64,000 nucleotides of DNA, taken from an uncultured Pseudovibrio sp. (lineage in GTDB: Bacteria; Pseudomonadota; Alphaproteobacteria; Rhizobiales; Stappiaceae). Below, piece by piece: positions 38,074 through 48,394 of the stretch. The notes beneath the pieces were generated by a model. It was not told the origin of the DNA and searched no databases. It saw only the letters and a program-made list of their open reading frames with translations. The stretch's first letter is position 1; each line of letters opens with the position of its first letter. The stretch is from NCBI GenBank assembly GCA_947496145.1, contig CANMBS010000014.1, forward strand, positions 1 through 64,000, read 5' to 3'. Both the position numbers and the translations under genes were made by a program.

Positions 38074-38102
38074 AAAAAGAGCAGCGACTTGCTGCTCTTT
38101 TT
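38074..38102. terminator. Terminator after der (bidirectional)
   Basis: A 12-bp stem AAAAAGAGCAGC/GCTGCTCTTTTT with a 5-nt loop lies 15 bp after the der stop. Confidence 0.85.
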
Positions 38103-38117
38103 ATGGACCGACAAAAG

Positions 38118-39524
38118 TCAGTTTCTTTTCTTATGGTAAGGGTTGTCACCTTTTCGATAGGACAAGCGAACCGGTGTGCCCTTAATGTCAAAGCGCTCCC
38201 GAATACCATTGACCAGATAACGAGTATAGCTTTCTGGCAGGTTATCAGGTTTGGAGCTGAACACCACAAAATGCGGTGGGCGCGTTTTTGGCTGAGTCAT
38301 GAAACGCAAACGCACACGGCGACCGGATACAGCTGGTGGTGGATGGTGGATCAATACGCCTTCCAGCCAGCGGTTCAGGCTGGATGTACCAATACGTTTG
38401 TTCCACATCTCATAGGCACGGAATACAGCTTGCATGAGCTTATCAAGCCCCTGCCCGTTGATACCGGACATAGTAACGATCTCAACACCACGAAGCTGGT
38501 TCAGATAACGCTCCTGAGAGTCCTTGATGTGTCCCCAGGCGTCTTCGCGGTCTTCAATCAAGTCCCACTTATTGACAGCAATGACGATTGCGCGTCCTTC
38601 ACGGGCACACAGATCGATGATCTGAAGGTCCTGCTTCTCAAAGGAAATGGTTGCATCAAGTGTGACAACTACGACTTCCGCAAATTTCACAGCACGCAAC
38701 GCATCTGCAACAGACAGTTTTTCCAGCTTTTCCTGAACGCGGGCTTTCTTGCGGATACCAGCAGTATCAAAAACTTTGACGTGATGATCCTGCCATTCCC
38801 ATTCCACAGAGATACTGTCGCGCGTGATGCCAGCTTCAGGGCCTGTCAGCAGACGCTCTTCACCCAGCATCTGGTTGATAAGGGTCGATTTGCCTGCGTT
38901 CGGACGACCAACGATTGCCATACGCAGCGGGCGTTCGCGCGTACCAACAGGTTCATCGATCTCTTCATCTTCCACATCAACGTCTGTACGGGCTTCACTG
39001 AACTCCAGTGCGTTATCAAGCTCTTCGGCTTCATCAACGATGGGGCGCAAGACGTCATACAGCTCTGACAAGCCTTCGCCGTGTTCGGCAGAAAGGGCGA
39101 TGGGATCACCAAATCCGAGTGTGAAGGCGTCATAAAGCCCTACGTCACCAGCTTTACCTTCTGCTTTGTTGGCACATAAGATAACCGGCGTGTCATTACG
39201 GCGCAGAAGATTTGCAAAATGCTCGTCCAGCGGCATTAAGCCTGCGCGGGCATCAATGAGGAACAAGCAAACATCCGCTTCCCGGATCGCTTCTTCCGTC
39301 TGAGCGCGCATGCGCCCTTCAAGGCTTGATGCCTCAGCTTCTTCAAGGCCGGCAGTATCAACGATCTTGAATCGCAAATCCCCCAAGCGCGCGTCACCGG
39401 ACCTGCGGTCACGGGTAACACCCGGGGTATCATCGACAAGCGCGAGGCGCTTGCCCACAAGGCGATTGAAGAGCGTCGACTTGCCAACATTAGGTCTGCC
39501 AATAATGGCGACTGTCGCAGTCAC
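38118..39524 (-). CDS. der: Ribosome-assembly GTPase Der (EngA)
   Basis: A double-GTPase required for 50S maturation. From a GTG start at 39524 with GAGGAG 7 nt upstream the product has 468 residues. G-domain 1 shows [15 protein letters not shown] and ANKAEG; G-domain 2 shows [14 protein letters not shown] and VNKWDLIED. An acidic linker separates them and a KH-like domain with a basic tail closes the protein. Part of the unit TPR gene-bamB-der, matching the yfgM-bamB-der order of E. coli. Confidence 0.96.
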   Translation of the reverse strand: MTATVAIIGRPNVGKSTLFNRLVGKRLALVDDTPGVTRDRRSGDARLGDLRFKIVDTAGLEEAEASSLEGRMRAQTEEAIREADVCLFLIDARAGLMPLDEHFANLLRRNDTPVILCANKAEGKAGDVGLYDAFTLGFGDPIALSAEHGEGLSELYDVLRPIVDEAEELDNALEFSEARTDVDVEDEEIDEPVGTRERPLRMAIVGRPNAGKSTLINQMLGEERLLTGPEAGITRDSISVEWEWQDHHVKVFDTAGIRKKARVQEKLEKLSVADALRAVKFAEVVVVTLDATISFEKQDLQIIDLCAREGRAIVIAVNKWDLIEDREDAWGHIKDSQERYLNQLRGVEIVTMSGINGQGLDKLMQAVFRAYEMWNKRIGTSSLNRWLEGVLIHHPPPAVSGRRVRLRFMTQPKTRPPHFVVFSSKPDNLPESYTRYLVNGIRERFDIKGTPVRLSYRKGDNPYHKKRN

Positions 39525-39637
39525 GCGAATACTCCTCGTCTGGTTCGCAGCGGACAGAGTAAACTGCAATTTTTACAGCCAACTCTGAGCCTTTATTTCT
39601 TTTCGTATCCCGTTGCCGAAACCTCGGCTGATACGTT

Positions 39638-40984
39638 TTAATTCAGCGCTGCAACCGCTCCGTCACTGGTGAGAACAACCATACGTCCCCCAGCAACAAT
39701 TGGTGATACATATACGCCACTGGTCACTTTGCGTGAGGCAGAAGTTTGCCCAGTTTTCGCATTTACAGATGCAAGATAGCCGTTACTGGATACAGCAATC
39801 AGCTGACCGTTGGCCAGAATTGGACCTGCCCAGTTGACATTCTTGTCCCCGCTTTCGCCCGTTGGCAATGAAGCAGTCCAGATAAGGTTGCCAGTCTTGC
39901 TTGAGATTGCATGCAATTTGTCATCCAATCCAATCAAGAAGACTGTTCCTCCGGATACGACAGGTGTGTGAACAGCACCGAAATCCGATTCCCACAGTCG
40001 CTCACCATCTTTCAGTGAGATCGCAAGTGTGCGCCCTGCAACTGAAGAAGCAAACACTTTGCCGCCGTCAATCACCGGGCTGCCAGAGACATCCGTTAAA
40101 CCAGAAAGTGCACGTGTGCGGAATGATCTTGCAACGGTATCGATCCATTTAGGCTCACCACTGGCAATGTCAAGTGCCATAACTTCACCTGAAGAGAATG
40201 GAACAACAACTGTGCTACCCGAAACAGCCGGATTTGCGGAGGACAGCAGACCTGCTTTTTCTGAAATTCCAGCGAAGGACCACGCCTGCTCGCCGTCAGT
40301 CTGATTGAGTGCGATCACTTCGTTGTCTTGAGTTACAACAATAACCTTGCCATTTGCTGCTGCCGGAGCACCACGAACCGGTGTTTCCAGCTGCTTGGAC
40401 CAAACTACATTTCCGCCTTTATCCAGCGCGTAAACATAGCGGTAAGCAGTTGCGACGAAAATTTTGTCTGCATCAAGTACGACACCGCCGCCTGCTGCGA
40501 CCTCGTTTTCGCCTTCCAAGCCTAAGAACTTTGTAAAGACCTTGGCGCCACCCGTTGTCAACGCAACCAGATTTCCATCTGATTTATAGACATAAATGCG
40601 CTGTCCGTCAGAAACCGGGCGAGCTGCGGTTCTTGGATTTGAAGATCCCATACCAAAGATGCCGGGAGAGCGAACCTTGCCGATGCTCGTTGTCCATGCA
40701 ACTCCACCGCTTACATTAATCGCAACGTTACCAGGATCGTTGGTCTTCGGGCCTGCCGCTGTTGGCCATGCTGACCCACCTGATGCAGCACCAATCTTTA
40801 CCTCACCGCCAGTCGCAGACGGCCTTACAGCCCCCTGATAGAGAGGCTGACGATCGCCTTCAAGATACTCATCGTCCTTAGCAAAGGGATTTAGACCGGA
40901 AAGAGAAGAACAACCTGCCAGCGTCAGCGCAAGTGCACCGGTTCCAATTAAAGCCTTCCAAGACTTTCTTTTGGTTTCGCTCAC
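39638..40984 (-). CDS. bamB: Outer-membrane assembly lipoprotein BamB (PQQ-like beta-propeller)
   Basis: BamB is a lipoprotein of the BAM complex for outer-membrane protein insertion. The 448-residue product has a lipoprotein signal with lipobox LAGC (Cys25), followed by repeated PQQ-like propeller blades, for example GNVVWSKQLETPVRGAPAAA, GEQAWSF and GNLIWTASLPTGESGD. It starts with GTG directly after the TAA of the TPR gene, so translation is coupled. Its position between a YfgM-like gene and der supports the bamB name over a generic PQQ dehydrogenase-like protein. Confidence 0.87.
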   Translation of the reverse strand: MSETKRKSWKALIGTGALALTLAGCSSLSGLNPFAKDDEYLEGDRQPLYQGAVRPSATGGEVKIGAASGGSAWPTAAGPKTNDPGNVAINVSGGVAWTTSIGKVRSPGIFGMGSSNPRTAARPVSDGQRIYVYKSDGNLVALTTGGAKVFTKFLGLEGENEVAAGGGVVLDADKIFVATAYRYVYALDKGGNVVWSKQLETPVRGAPAAANGKVIVVTQDNEVIALNQTDGEQAWSFAGISEKAGLLSSANPAVSGSTVVVPFSSGEVMALDIASGEPKWIDTVARSFRTRALSGLTDVSGSPVIDGGKVFASSVAGRTLAISLKDGERLWESDFGAVHTPVVSGGTVFLIGLDDKLHAISSKTGNLIWTASLPTGESGDKNVNWAGPILANGQLIAVSSNGYLASVNAKTGQTSASRKVTSGVYVSPIVAGGRMVVLTSDGAVAALN

Positions 40985-41656
40985 TTATTCAGTCCCCTTC
41001 TCATTCACGCCCAAAGCAGAAGTAATCAATTCCAGATAAATCTGCGCCCGTCCGGAAACATCGGAAGGAGCGGCTGCATCATTTGTAATTTCGTTAAAGC
41101 GTTCACGCGCAGCTTCCAGGTTGCCGTGTTTGTACTCAGCGACCCCCAGAATCTCCAGCGCAGAAAAACGCCATGTGTTGCCTGCTATTGTCAGCACTTC
41201 AGTGTGTTTTTTCACCGCAGCAAGGTCGCCTGTATCGAGCAGCAGATAAGCTGCACGAATGTTGGCAAGACCTTTATATATTGGCGGTGTGTTGCTGTCG
41301 GTTGCGACGGCTTCAAAAGCCCTGATCGCTTCGTCAGACTTGCCTTCCAACGCCAGCTCTGTACCGATGCGCATCTTTGCCATCATCGGATATCCGCCGA
41401 TGCTGCCTTCCATGGAGACAAAAGCTGCCTGAGCCTTACCGTACTCACCTGCATCAGAGAGCTTAATTGCCTCTAAAAACTCTGTACCAGCGGCTTGCGA
41501 CTGGGTATTCTGCCAGTATTCGTAGCCACGATAACCTGCTGTCCCGACCACGATGAGACCTGCTGTCAGGTATACAACCGGAGCAAAGCGCTTCCAAAGT
41601 TTTGAATACTGGTCGCTTCTTACTTCTTCATCGACTTCGCGAAAAATGTCCGACAT
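40985..41656 (-). CDS. YfgM-like membrane-anchored TPR protein
   Basis: A 223-residue protein with a cytoplasmic N-terminus (MSDIFREVDEEVRSDQYSKLWKRF), one membrane helix (about 28-46) and a periplasmic tetratricopeptide region. This matches the DUF2133/YfgM family of ancillary SecYEG-chaperone proteins. ATG 41656 is chosen because the N-terminus is typical. It is immediately followed by bamB. Confidence 0.85.
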   Translation of the reverse strand: MSDIFREVDEEVRSDQYSKLWKRFAPVVYLTAGLIVVGTAGYRGYEYWQNTQSQAAGTEFLEAIKLSDAGEYGKAQAAFVSMEGSIGGYPMMAKMRIGTELALEGKSDEAIRAFEAVATDSNTPPIYKGLANIRAAYLLLDTGDLAAVKKHTEVLTIAGNTWRFSALEILGVAEYKHGNLEAARERFNEITNDAAAPSDVSGRAQIYLELITSALGVNEKGTE

Positions 41657-41882
41657 AACTTCAAATGTTCCTGCAGCAACGATTCTTAACTGTTGTGGTG
41701 TCCCAACGGGCGGCGTCACATTAGAACTAAGAGCGCCGCAGTCAAACCTCTTTATCTACCTCTTTCAACCGATTAGTGGCTTTATTAGGGCAAGATAAAA
41801 GATCCTGCCAGAATTTACTAAGGTAAATGCTGAGGGAAACCCCTTTTCCTAAATGCCTTGAAACCTTAAGCAATGTCAAAGG

Positions 41883-42461
41883 TCAAGTTATGATCGGCAC
41901 ACCTATCAAAATTGAATGCAGTTTCCACACGAACAATCCATAAAGGAGTGCGCCCAGAATAACTGAAATCACATCGTTTCTCATAGCGTCAGGATAATTA
42001 TGAACTGGACGGGTGCCCCGCTCGCGGCGTGCGATCGATAGTCTTACGATGATTGCCCATACCAGAAATGATCCAAATAACAGCACTGAATATGGCTCAC
42101 CATTTGCAAACAGATGTGCAAGCGCCCACAATTTGGTGGCATTGATCAGCGGATGTTTGGTCACACGTGTGATGTTGCCTTTGAGTTGTGAGGCAACCAT
42201 TAGAGGAAACACTGGTAACATCAACAGCATCGTTACGTGACGCCCCCAACTTGGCGCGATGTACCATGGAGCATAATCGCCATGCCATGCATCAGCGAAC
42301 CCCCAAATAGTTGCGATCAGGGCTGCAATTGCAAGGAGGGTGAATACTCCGCGATATCCGTTGAAGGTAAGGCGCTGAATCAGGTTCTCACGCAAACCGG
42401 TAAAACTTGGGATCAAATGCACTGCAAAAAATACAGCCAGTCCCGCACTTAATATTCCCAT
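41883..42461 (-). CDS. NnrU family membrane protein (copy 1)
   Basis: A 192-residue protein with six predicted membrane helices and the NnrU pattern: HLIPSFTGLRENLIQRL, NGYRGVFTLLAI, LKGNITRVTKHPLINATKLWALAHLFANGEPYSVLLFG (parts) and a C-terminal WKLHSILIGVPI. NnrU is named for a gene in the nitrite/NO reductase region of Rhodobacter; NnrU-related proteins (MAPEG-neighbour fold) include hydroxy-carotenoid isomerases, so a specific role is not fixed. GAGGTGAGGTT precedes ATG 42461. It is the same length as, and clearly paralogous to, the next gene. Confidence 0.85.
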   Translation of the reverse strand: MGILSAGLAVFFAVHLIPSFTGLRENLIQRLTFNGYRGVFTLLAIAALIATIWGFADAWHGDYAPWYIAPSWGRHVTMLLMLPVFPLMVASQLKGNITRVTKHPLINATKLWALAHLFANGEPYSVLLFGSFLVWAIIVRLSIARRERGTRPVHNYPDAMRNDVISVILGALLYGLFVWKLHSILIGVPIIT

Positions 42462-42563
42462 AACCTCACCTCCTCCCAATGCCTCAATAACGCAACGGTA
42501 TTTCACGTAGGTATCATTTGCAAAGTAATCTTTGTGCTGCGATGTATTTGCTTCTTAAAAAAC

Positions 42564-42595
42564 AAAAAACCTGTGTGATCTTGTATTCACACAGG
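42564..42595 (-). terminator. Terminator between the two NnrU genes
   Basis: CCTGTGTGA (42570-42578) pairs with TCACACAGG (42587-42595), followed on the minus strand by six T residues. The two NnrU genes are thus probably separate transcripts. Confidence 0.75.
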
Positions 42596-42622
42596 CCTTC
42601 TGCTTTAGCTTTCGAAGCTCAC

Positions 42623-43201
42623 TCACGTCAGAATTGCCATTCCGATGAGGATTTCGTGTAGTTTCCAGATAAACAATCCGTAGAGCAAGATACCAAGCCC
42701 CACGCTAATGGTGTCATTGCGCAGCGCGTGCGGGAATTCTTCGACATCCGTGTTCTTGCGGTTGAACTTCTTCAATGAAATGCGTGCCCAAATCGCCCAG
42801 ACCAAGAATCCAGAGAATAACGCTACGGAGTATGGCTCTCCATTGACAAGCAAATGAGAGATTGCCCAAATTTTAACGGCCAGAATGACTGGATCCTTTG
42901 TCCACTTTGCGATGTTCCCGCGGATAAATTTAGCGAACACTAAAATAAATACAGGCAACATAAGCGTCATGGCCAAATGACGCATCCAGAATGGCGTTAT
43001 ATAAAGAGGAAACAAATCCTCCTGTCGTGCCGCGATAAATCCATAAATGATAGAAAACAGCCCTGTAACGACGATAAGTGAATAGATCACACGGTAGGTG
43101 TTCAGGCCAATGCTGTTAACTATGGAGCTACGCATTCCTGGCAGTGAGGGAACGATATGAATACCAATAAAAATGAATAGCCCAATCAACAGAATCGTCA
43201 T
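42623..43201 (-). CDS. NnrU family membrane protein (copy 2)
   Basis: A 192-residue paralog of copy 1: HIVPSLPGMRSSIVNSI, NTYRVIYSLIVVTGLF, IRGNIAKWTKDPVILAVKIWAISHLLVNGEPYSVALFSG (parts), ending IWKLHEILIGMAI. AAAGGG lies before ATG 43201. A long open frame upstream of the start has no coding character. The divergence between the copies is large enough that this is not a recent duplication. Six membrane helices are predicted. Confidence 0.85.
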   Translation of the reverse strand: MTILLIGLFIFIGIHIVPSLPGMRSSIVNSIGLNTYRVIYSLIVVTGLFSIIYGFIAARQEDLFPLYITPFWMRHLAMTLMLPVFILVFAKFIRGNIAKWTKDPVILAVKIWAISHLLVNGEPYSVALFSGFLVWAIWARISLKKFNRKNTDVEEFPHALRNDTISVGLGILLYGLFIWKLHEILIGMAILT

Positions 43202-43474
43202 AGAGCGCCCTTTTTGTTCTTTATTTACGTCAATACACCTAGTTATCACAGCCAGAGGCATGAAACACTGCAATTTATCAATAGGAATCACAAAGGAGGC
43301 GCGATAATATTCTGTATTTACCCAACTCTTTTTCGCAATAACCCTTGAGGAAGCGCCTCTTTTTTCGCTACACCATTGAGTGAATTCGCCTGTGCATACC
43401 ATAAGCTGACTAGTTAACTCAAGTTTATGATGTAACGCCGGACTTTGAGCAACAGTAATTCTGGACCGCCTTAA

Positions 43475-43777
43475 ATGAGTGACAGTGCACCTGAAATTGT
43501 TGAGCGTCGCCGGGTACGCAGACCACGCACTTTGAAAGAAGGACGGATTGTATTTGCGCACCAATCTATGGTTTTCGACTGCACCATTCGCGACCTGACC
43601 GAATATGGCGCTCGTTTAAAGATGGAAACCACCATCGATATTCCTGATGAGTTTCTGCTTTATCTTGTACACCTCCGCCAGAGAGTTAAGGTTGAAGTGC
43701 GCTGGCGTACAGCCGATTCACTTGGCGTTGAGTTCATGGCGGAAAAAGAGACCGTTTCGAGTTTGATGAAGATCTGA
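43475..43777 (+). CDS. PilZ-domain protein
   Basis: A 100-residue single-domain protein with the c-di-GMP-binding RxxxR motif (ERRRVRRPR, about residues 10-18) and the second motif DLTEYGARL (D/NxSxxG-type). PilZ proteins bind cyclic di-GMP to control motility, adhesion or polysaccharide output; the partner here is unknown. It stands alone, divergent from the NnrU gene and followed by a terminator. Confidence 0.87.
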   Translation: MSDSAPEIVERRRVRRPRTLKEGRIVFAHQSMVFDCTIRDLTEYGARLKMETTIDIPDEFLLYLVHLRQRVKVEVRWRTADSLGVEFMAEKETVSSLMKI

Positions 43778-43834
43778 TGCCTTGGATTAAAAGGCAGATC
43801 ATCAACCAGCCTCAACAGTAGTTTTATCCCTTTC

Positions 43835-43863
43835 AAACGCTCGATCCCTCGAGCGTTTTTTGT
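43835..43863 (+). terminator. Terminator after the PilZ gene
   Basis: AAACGCTCGA (43835-43844) pairs with TCGAGCGTTT (43849-43858), followed by more T residues. Confidence 0.8.
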
Positions 43864-43947
43864 TTTGCTTGCACACTTTTGATTTTCCCGCGCATACTGT
43901 TGCTTCGTACCTTAATCCATTTGGCAGAACGGCTGGAAGGAGAGTTG

Positions 43948-44289
43948 ATGCCCTTAACAAATGAACAGGCACGAGAGATTCTTCTTGCCCGTAAGAGCGA
44001 ACTCACCGAACTGACAGAGATTACCGAAGAGGATCGGGCGACAGTTACATTAGACCAGCAATCTGTAGGACGCCTTTCGCGTATAGATGCCTTGCAGCGA
44101 CAAGCTATGGCCCAAGCAAATGACCGCCAGCGCCTGCGCGAGTTACAGCGCATTGACAGCGCTTTGCAGCGAATTAAAAAGGATGATTTTGGATATTGTC
44201 TGGAGTGCGGCGAAGAGATCCCGGAAGCGCGCCTTCGCATCGACCCGGCTGCGCTTTACTGCGTAAGTTGCGCGAGCCTTTTTGGCTAG
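43948..44289 (+). CDS. DksA/TraR-type zinc finger protein
   Basis: A 113-residue protein with a helical coiled coil (about 1-80) and a C-terminal C4 zinc finger CLECGEEIPEARLRIDPAA then CVSC, the DksA/TraR layout, though shorter than true DksA. Such proteins bind the RNA polymerase secondary channel. GGAAGGAGAG lies just before ATG 43948, so the shorter start is secure; the frame open to 43879 is not used. The acidic tip residues of DksA are not clear, so a ppGpp-linked role is unproven. Confidence 0.85.
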   Translation: MPLTNEQAREILLARKSELTELTEITEEDRATVTLDQQSVGRLSRIDALQRQAMAQANDRQRLRELQRIDSALQRIKKDDFGYCLECGEEIPEARLRIDPAALYCVSCASLFG

Positions 44290-44570
44290 TTATCTGAGAC
44301 GCAGACATACTTTCAGGTTAACGAGCGCATCTTCCATATATTGCGGACGCTTTTTTGCTTTCCAGCCGGAAGCAAATCGAGTTCTGTGCCTATAAAAGTT
44401 ACTCCGACAGCTCCATTGCGAATGTCCAGAGATATAGTGCTTTCTTTCTTCGTAATCCGCTTTAGCTTTTTAAAATAGGCAGAGACAGGAAAGTGCCAGC
44501 CATATGCCGTTCACAACGGCTTATGGCGCACCGCAGCAAACCGTCAAACATACATCCAGTGATTGCTGCA
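44290..44570. other. Intergenic region without gene
   Basis: About 280 bp between the convergent DksA-type gene and guaA. I see no ORF with coding character apart from frames antisense to guaA. Confidence 0.4.
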
Positions 44571-44596
44571 AAAAACCGGGAAGACTTCCCTCCCCG
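44571..44596 (-). terminator. Terminator of guaA
   Basis: On the minus strand CCGGG/CCCGG arms with a GAGGGAAGTCTT loop are followed by TTTTTT. It lies 15 bp after the guaA stop. Confidence 0.6.
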
Positions 44597-44610
44597 GCTT
44601 ACAGATTACC

Positions 44611-46161
44611 TTACTCCCACTCAATGGTCCCCGGGGGCTTGGAAGTAACATCATAAACCACGCGGTTAATGCCGCGAACTTCGTTGATGATGCGTGTTGC
44701 TGCCCGACCAAGAAACTCCATATCGTAGTGATAAAAGTCAGCTGTCATACCATCGACAGAAGTCACCGCACGCAGAGCGCAGACAAATTCGTAGGTACGA
44801 CCATCACCCATCACGCCCACAGTCTGTACCGGCAGAAGAACTGCAAATGCTTGCCAGATAGCGTCGTAAAGGCCTGCCTTGCGGATTTCATCCAGATAGA
44901 TGGCGTCTGCCTGACGCAAGATATCAAGCTTTTCGCGGGTAATACCACCCGGACAACGGATCGCAAGACCCGGCCCCGGGAATGGATGACGCCCAATGAA
45001 GCTGTCCGGAAGGCCCAGTTCGCGACCGAGATCACGGACCTCATCCTTGAAGAGCTCTCGAAGCGGCTCAACCAGTTTCATGTTCATCCGCTCCGGCAAG
45101 CCACCAACATTGTGGTGAGACTTGATAGTCACGGATGGGCCGCCTGTGAAGGAAACACTCTCGATCACGTCAGGATACAGAGTACCTTGTGCAAGAAAGT
45201 CTGCACCACCTAGCTTCTTCGCTTCTTCTTCGAAAACTTCGATAAAGAGTTTGCCAATGGTTTTGCGTTTGACCTCCGGGTCGCTCTCACCTTCCAGCTG
45301 ACCGATGAACAGATCAGAAGCATCTACATGCACCAGCGGGATGTTGTAATGATCGCGGAACATGGAGACAACCTGTTCGGTCTCTCCAAGACGCATCAAG
45401 CCATGGTCTACATAGATACAGGTAAGCTGCTCACCGATGGCTTCGTGGATCAATACAGCAGCTACAGAGCTATCTACGCCGCCGGACAGGCCGCAGATAA
45501 CCTTACCGTCGCCAACCTGATCACGGATCGCCTGAATAGCTTGCTGACGGTATTCCGCCATTGTCCAGTCGCCGGAGCAACCTGCAATTTTATGAGTGAA
45601 GTTTTCGATGAGTTTCGCACCATCTGGCGTGTGCACCACTTCAGGATGGAACATCACGCCATATTGCTTCTTATCTTCATTTGCATAAGCGGCAAATGGA
45701 GCACCTTCTGAAGTTGCGATTACTTCGAAACCTTCCGGCAGTTCGACCACACGGTCACCATGGCTCATCCAAACCTGATGTTTGGAGCCAATTTCATCCC
45801 AAATGCCGTCAAATAGCGGGCTTTTCTCTTTGATTTCCAGAAAAGCACGGCCAAATTCACGATGGTCAGAACCTTCAGCTTTGCCTCCATTCTGGACACA
45901 AAGGGTCATCTGGCCATAACAAATTCCGAGAACTGGAATGCCAGACTCGAATACGATCTGGGGTGCACGCGGGCTCCCCATTTCAGTCGTGGATGCCGGT
46001 CCGCCTGACAGGATCACCGCTTTAGGATTCATCTCTTTGAAAGCAGCTTCTGCGGACTGGAACGGAACGATCTCTGAGTACACACCTGACTCGCGAACAC
46101 GACGCGCAATCAACTGAGTGACCTGAGATCCAAAATCAATAATGAGGATGCGGTCAGTCAT
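44611..46161 (-). CDS. guaA: GMP synthase (glutamine-hydrolysing)
   Basis: Converts XMP to GMP using glutamine and ATP. The 516-residue protein has the class I amidotransferase domain with nucleophile Cys81 (VLGICYGQM) and the HPEVVHT motif, the ATP pyrophosphatase P-loop [11 protein letters not shown], and the C-terminal dimerisation domain ending KPPGTIEWE. guaB lies about 4 kb upstream on the same strand, so the GMP branch is clustered but not in one operon. Confidence 0.97.
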   Translation of the reverse strand: MTDRILIIDFGSQVTQLIARRVRESGVYSEIVPFQSAEAAFKEMNPKAVILSGGPASTTEMGSPRAPQIVFESGIPVLGICYGQMTLCVQNGGKAEGSDHREFGRAFLEIKEKSPLFDGIWDEIGSKHQVWMSHGDRVVELPEGFEVIATSEGAPFAAYANEDKKQYGVMFHPEVVHTPDGAKLIENFTHKIAGCSGDWTMAEYRQQAIQAIRDQVGDGKVICGLSGGVDSSVAAVLIHEAIGEQLTCIYVDHGLMRLGETEQVVSMFRDHYNIPLVHVDASDLFIGQLEGESDPEVKRKTIGKLFIEVFEEEAKKLGGADFLAQGTLYPDVIESVSFTGGPSVTIKSHHNVGGLPERMNMKLVEPLRELFKDEVRDLGRELGLPDSFIGRHPFPGPGLAIRCPGGITREKLDILRQADAIYLDEIRKAGLYDAIWQAFAVLLPVQTVGVMGDGRTYEFVCALRAVTSVDGMTADFYHYDMEFLGRAATRIINEVRGINRVVYDVTSKPPGTIEWE

Positions 46162-46276
46162 GCAGCGCTTCTACTCTGATCGCTCCGATTTGGGAAGGTC
46201 TTTTACCCGGAAAAATGGCAGTTACGTGAAGTCTGTTAGGTGTTTTTCTGTGCGCTTTAGCTAAAGCTGAGCAAGG

Positions 46277-46771
46277 CTACAAAATTGCCTGCTCGTGTTC
46301 TTCAATACAACTCATCATCTGCCCAAGCCGTATACGCTCCTGCACGTCCAGCTGAGGCAGTAAATTCTTCTCCAGCTGTTCCAATTCCGCCTCCAGAGAG
46401 CGCAGCACAACACGACCATCTTCCGTCAAGTTCAAACGCACCAGACGACGATCTCGCGGATGTTCTTGTTTCTTGATAAACTGTGCTTCTGACAAGCGTT
46501 TTACCGCGCGAGATACAGCAACAGTATCCAGACCAATAACAGGTCCCAATTCGCGAACGGAAACAGCCCCTAACCGTTCTAACGCACCAAGTACGAGCCA
46601 GGAAGGCAGTGACAGGTTATAGTTTTTCTGCAAATGCTCAGTAAGACGGCGTTCGATAAAACGGCCAGTGGCGATAATGCGCAAAGGCAGATAATTTATC
46701 AGTTCGACGTTATGCTCGTCCTCAAACAAGCTTGCCTGCGTCATTACTTTGGCACGGTATTTTTCCGCCAT
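46277..46771 (-). CDS. MarR family transcriptional regulator
   Basis: A 164-residue winged-helix protein: LSLPSWLVLGALERLGAVSVRELGPVIGLDTVAVSRAVKRLSEAQFI (in parts) and the wing DRRLVRLNLTEDGRVVL. Start 46771 has AAGGG just before it; an upstream ATG at 46822 and a downstream one at 46744 are alternatives. It is upstream of guaA on the same strand with a 115-bp gap, and divergent from a TPR gene. No operator or ligand can be deduced. Confidence 0.88.
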   Translation of the reverse strand: MAEKYRAKVMTQASLFEDEHNVELINYLPLRIIATGRFIERRLTEHLQKNYNLSLPSWLVLGALERLGAVSVRELGPVIGLDTVAVSRAVKRLSEAQFIKKQEHPRDRRLVRLNLTEDGRVVLRSLEAELEQLEKNLLPQLDVQERIRLGQMMSCIEEHEQAIL

Positions 46772-47084
46772 ATCCCTTGTGACCTGCGCCTGATACTTTA
46801 CTTCACCCCATTGCCCGGACAAGAAAACCGGAAAATGGTTAAGCTGTCTTGAATATTGGTGAATTTTATCAGGCTCTAGTCCTAGATTGTGGTTTTGATA
46901 GGATCTGCATCATCTTTCCACGCCTTCCTTCACTGTAAGCCCCTTTCCACCTTTGACGCTGATTTGCCAAGCGCTTAGGCTTCCTCGTGCATAGATACGA
47001 ATTTGATTCGCAGAACTGCCTGTCAGCAGAGCCTTGCTTAAGGTTCTACGGACGGCACTGCCCAAACAAGGGGGTCCGTAAAAG

Positions 47085-48311
47085 ATGACAGAGACACTGC
47101 GTGGTACTGCGGATACTGGAAACCGGCAAGAAAAGATCAATGCCGCATTAGATGCAATTGCTTATCTGGAACAGCAAGAGCGCTATGATGAAGTGATCCC
47201 GGTCTACGAGGATCTCGTGGGACGCTATCCAGATGATGTGGAGCTGCTGTTTCAGATGGCAACGATCATGCTGCGAAACGGAAATCTCAGAGAATCTGTA
47301 GCTCATTTGCGCAAGGTATTGTTTATGAAACCTGAGCACTTACCAGCACGCGCCAATATGGGTAATGCACTGCTGTTGCTTGGTTACATGGAGCAAGCCC
47401 GCGAAGCGTTTGAAGCGGTTGTTGAAGCCCAGCCTAAGAACCGGAATGCATTGTACGGGCTGGCAACTATTTTAATCAAGCAACACGAACATGCTGCTGC
47501 TGAACCTTACGCGCGTGGCCTTGTCCAGCAAATTCCTAACAGCCCTCCAGCCTTGACACTTCTCGGTGACGCGCTCAGTGCTGAAACTAAGGCTGAGGCG
47601 GCTCTTCTAAACTACCGCAATGCAATCAAGTTAGACCCGACCTACGTCCCTGCTCAACTGGGCCTGGCACGTCTTCTTATCATTCGCAAAAAAGGCGAAG
47701 AAGCACTGGAGCATCTTAGCGACGCTCATAGACTGCAACCACGCAACGTGGATGTAATGATCGCCATGGGGCATGCTCATTTGCTTCAAGATAATATGGG
47801 CAGTGCCATAGAGAGCTTCGAACTTGCTCATGCCTGTGAACCTGAAAATGCCGGGGCTCTTGTCAATCTGAGTATTGGCAAACGTAAAATGGGGCTGGTT
47901 TACGCTGGTGTCTTACATGCGGCGGCGGCATGGCGTTTGACCCCAGGAAACAAGCAGGTCGGTAATGCATTGGGCGCTGCACTTGCAGCTGCCGGAGCCA
48001 CTGATGCTGCACGAGATGTATTAGTGTCCTTCTCACGCAACACTGGACTTTCGGAGAAGACAACCACAACGATTAAGGAGATTGAGTACCTGGCCGAGCA
48101 AGGTTACGAGCGGCCAATACGGGAAGAGCAAGAAGAAACCAATAATGAGGATGTGTCACTCAGCCAGCCATCAAGCGAGCCTTATAATGAAGTCGAACAA
48201 GACGCTGTGACTAATGAAGATCCGCAAATTCTTCTTGAAGAAACTGGTGAGCTGTTCGAAGAGAGCGTGATGGCCCCTGCTGAAGAGACAGAGGCTAATT
48301 CGGGCAGCTGA
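47085..48311 (+). CDS. Tetratricopeptide repeat protein
   Basis: A 408-residue cytosolic protein without signal peptide. Residues about 20-300 form at least eight TPR units (for example VELLFQMATIMLRNGNLRES, HLPARANMGNALLLLGYMEQ, and VDVMIAMGHAHLLQDNMGSA). The last 80 residues are acidic and disordered. TPR arrays bind protein partners; no catalytic domain is attached. It is a single gene between the divergent MarR gene and a terminator. Confidence 0.8.
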   Translation: MTETLRGTADTGNRQEKINAALDAIAYLEQQERYDEVIPVYEDLVGRYPDDVELLFQMATIMLRNGNLRESVAHLRKVLFMKPEHLPARANMGNALLLLGYMEQAREAFEAVVEAQPKNRNALYGLATILIKQHEHAAAEPYARGLVQQIPNSPPALTLLGDALSAETKAEAALLNYRNAIKLDPTYVPAQLGLARLLIIRKKGEEALEHLSDAHRLQPRNVDVMIAMGHAHLLQDNMGSAIESFELAHACEPENAGALVNLSIGKRKMGLVYAGVLHAAAAWRLTPGNKQVGNALGAALAAAGATDAARDVLVSFSRNTGLSEKTTTTIKEIEYLAEQGYERPIREEQEETNNEDVSLSQPSSEPYNEVEQDAVTNEDPQILLEETGELFEESVMAPAEETEANSGS

Positions 48312-48341
48312 TTCACTGCCCTTATCATTGTTATGCAGTCC

Positions 48342-48377
48342 AAAAGCATGCCGCATTATCCTGCTGCATGCTTTTTT
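48342..48377. terminator. Terminator between the TPR gene and the convergent RsmB-type gene
   Basis: AAAAGCATG and CATGCTTTT arms, extended by a C/G pair, with a run of seven T residues after the stem. Confidence 0.7.
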
Positions 48378-48394
48378 TCTGCTTTGCGAACGAA

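Noticed and set aside
38103-39068. 321-codon ORF on the plus strand
   Set aside because: Antisense to der, which has all GTPase motifs; no coding character of its own.
42623-43564. 313-residue version of the second NnrU protein
   Set aside because: The extra 121 N-terminal residues lack coding character; the ribosome site and the family N-terminus are at 43201.
44563-45213. 216-codon ORF on the plus strand
   Set aside because: Antisense to the intact guaA gene.
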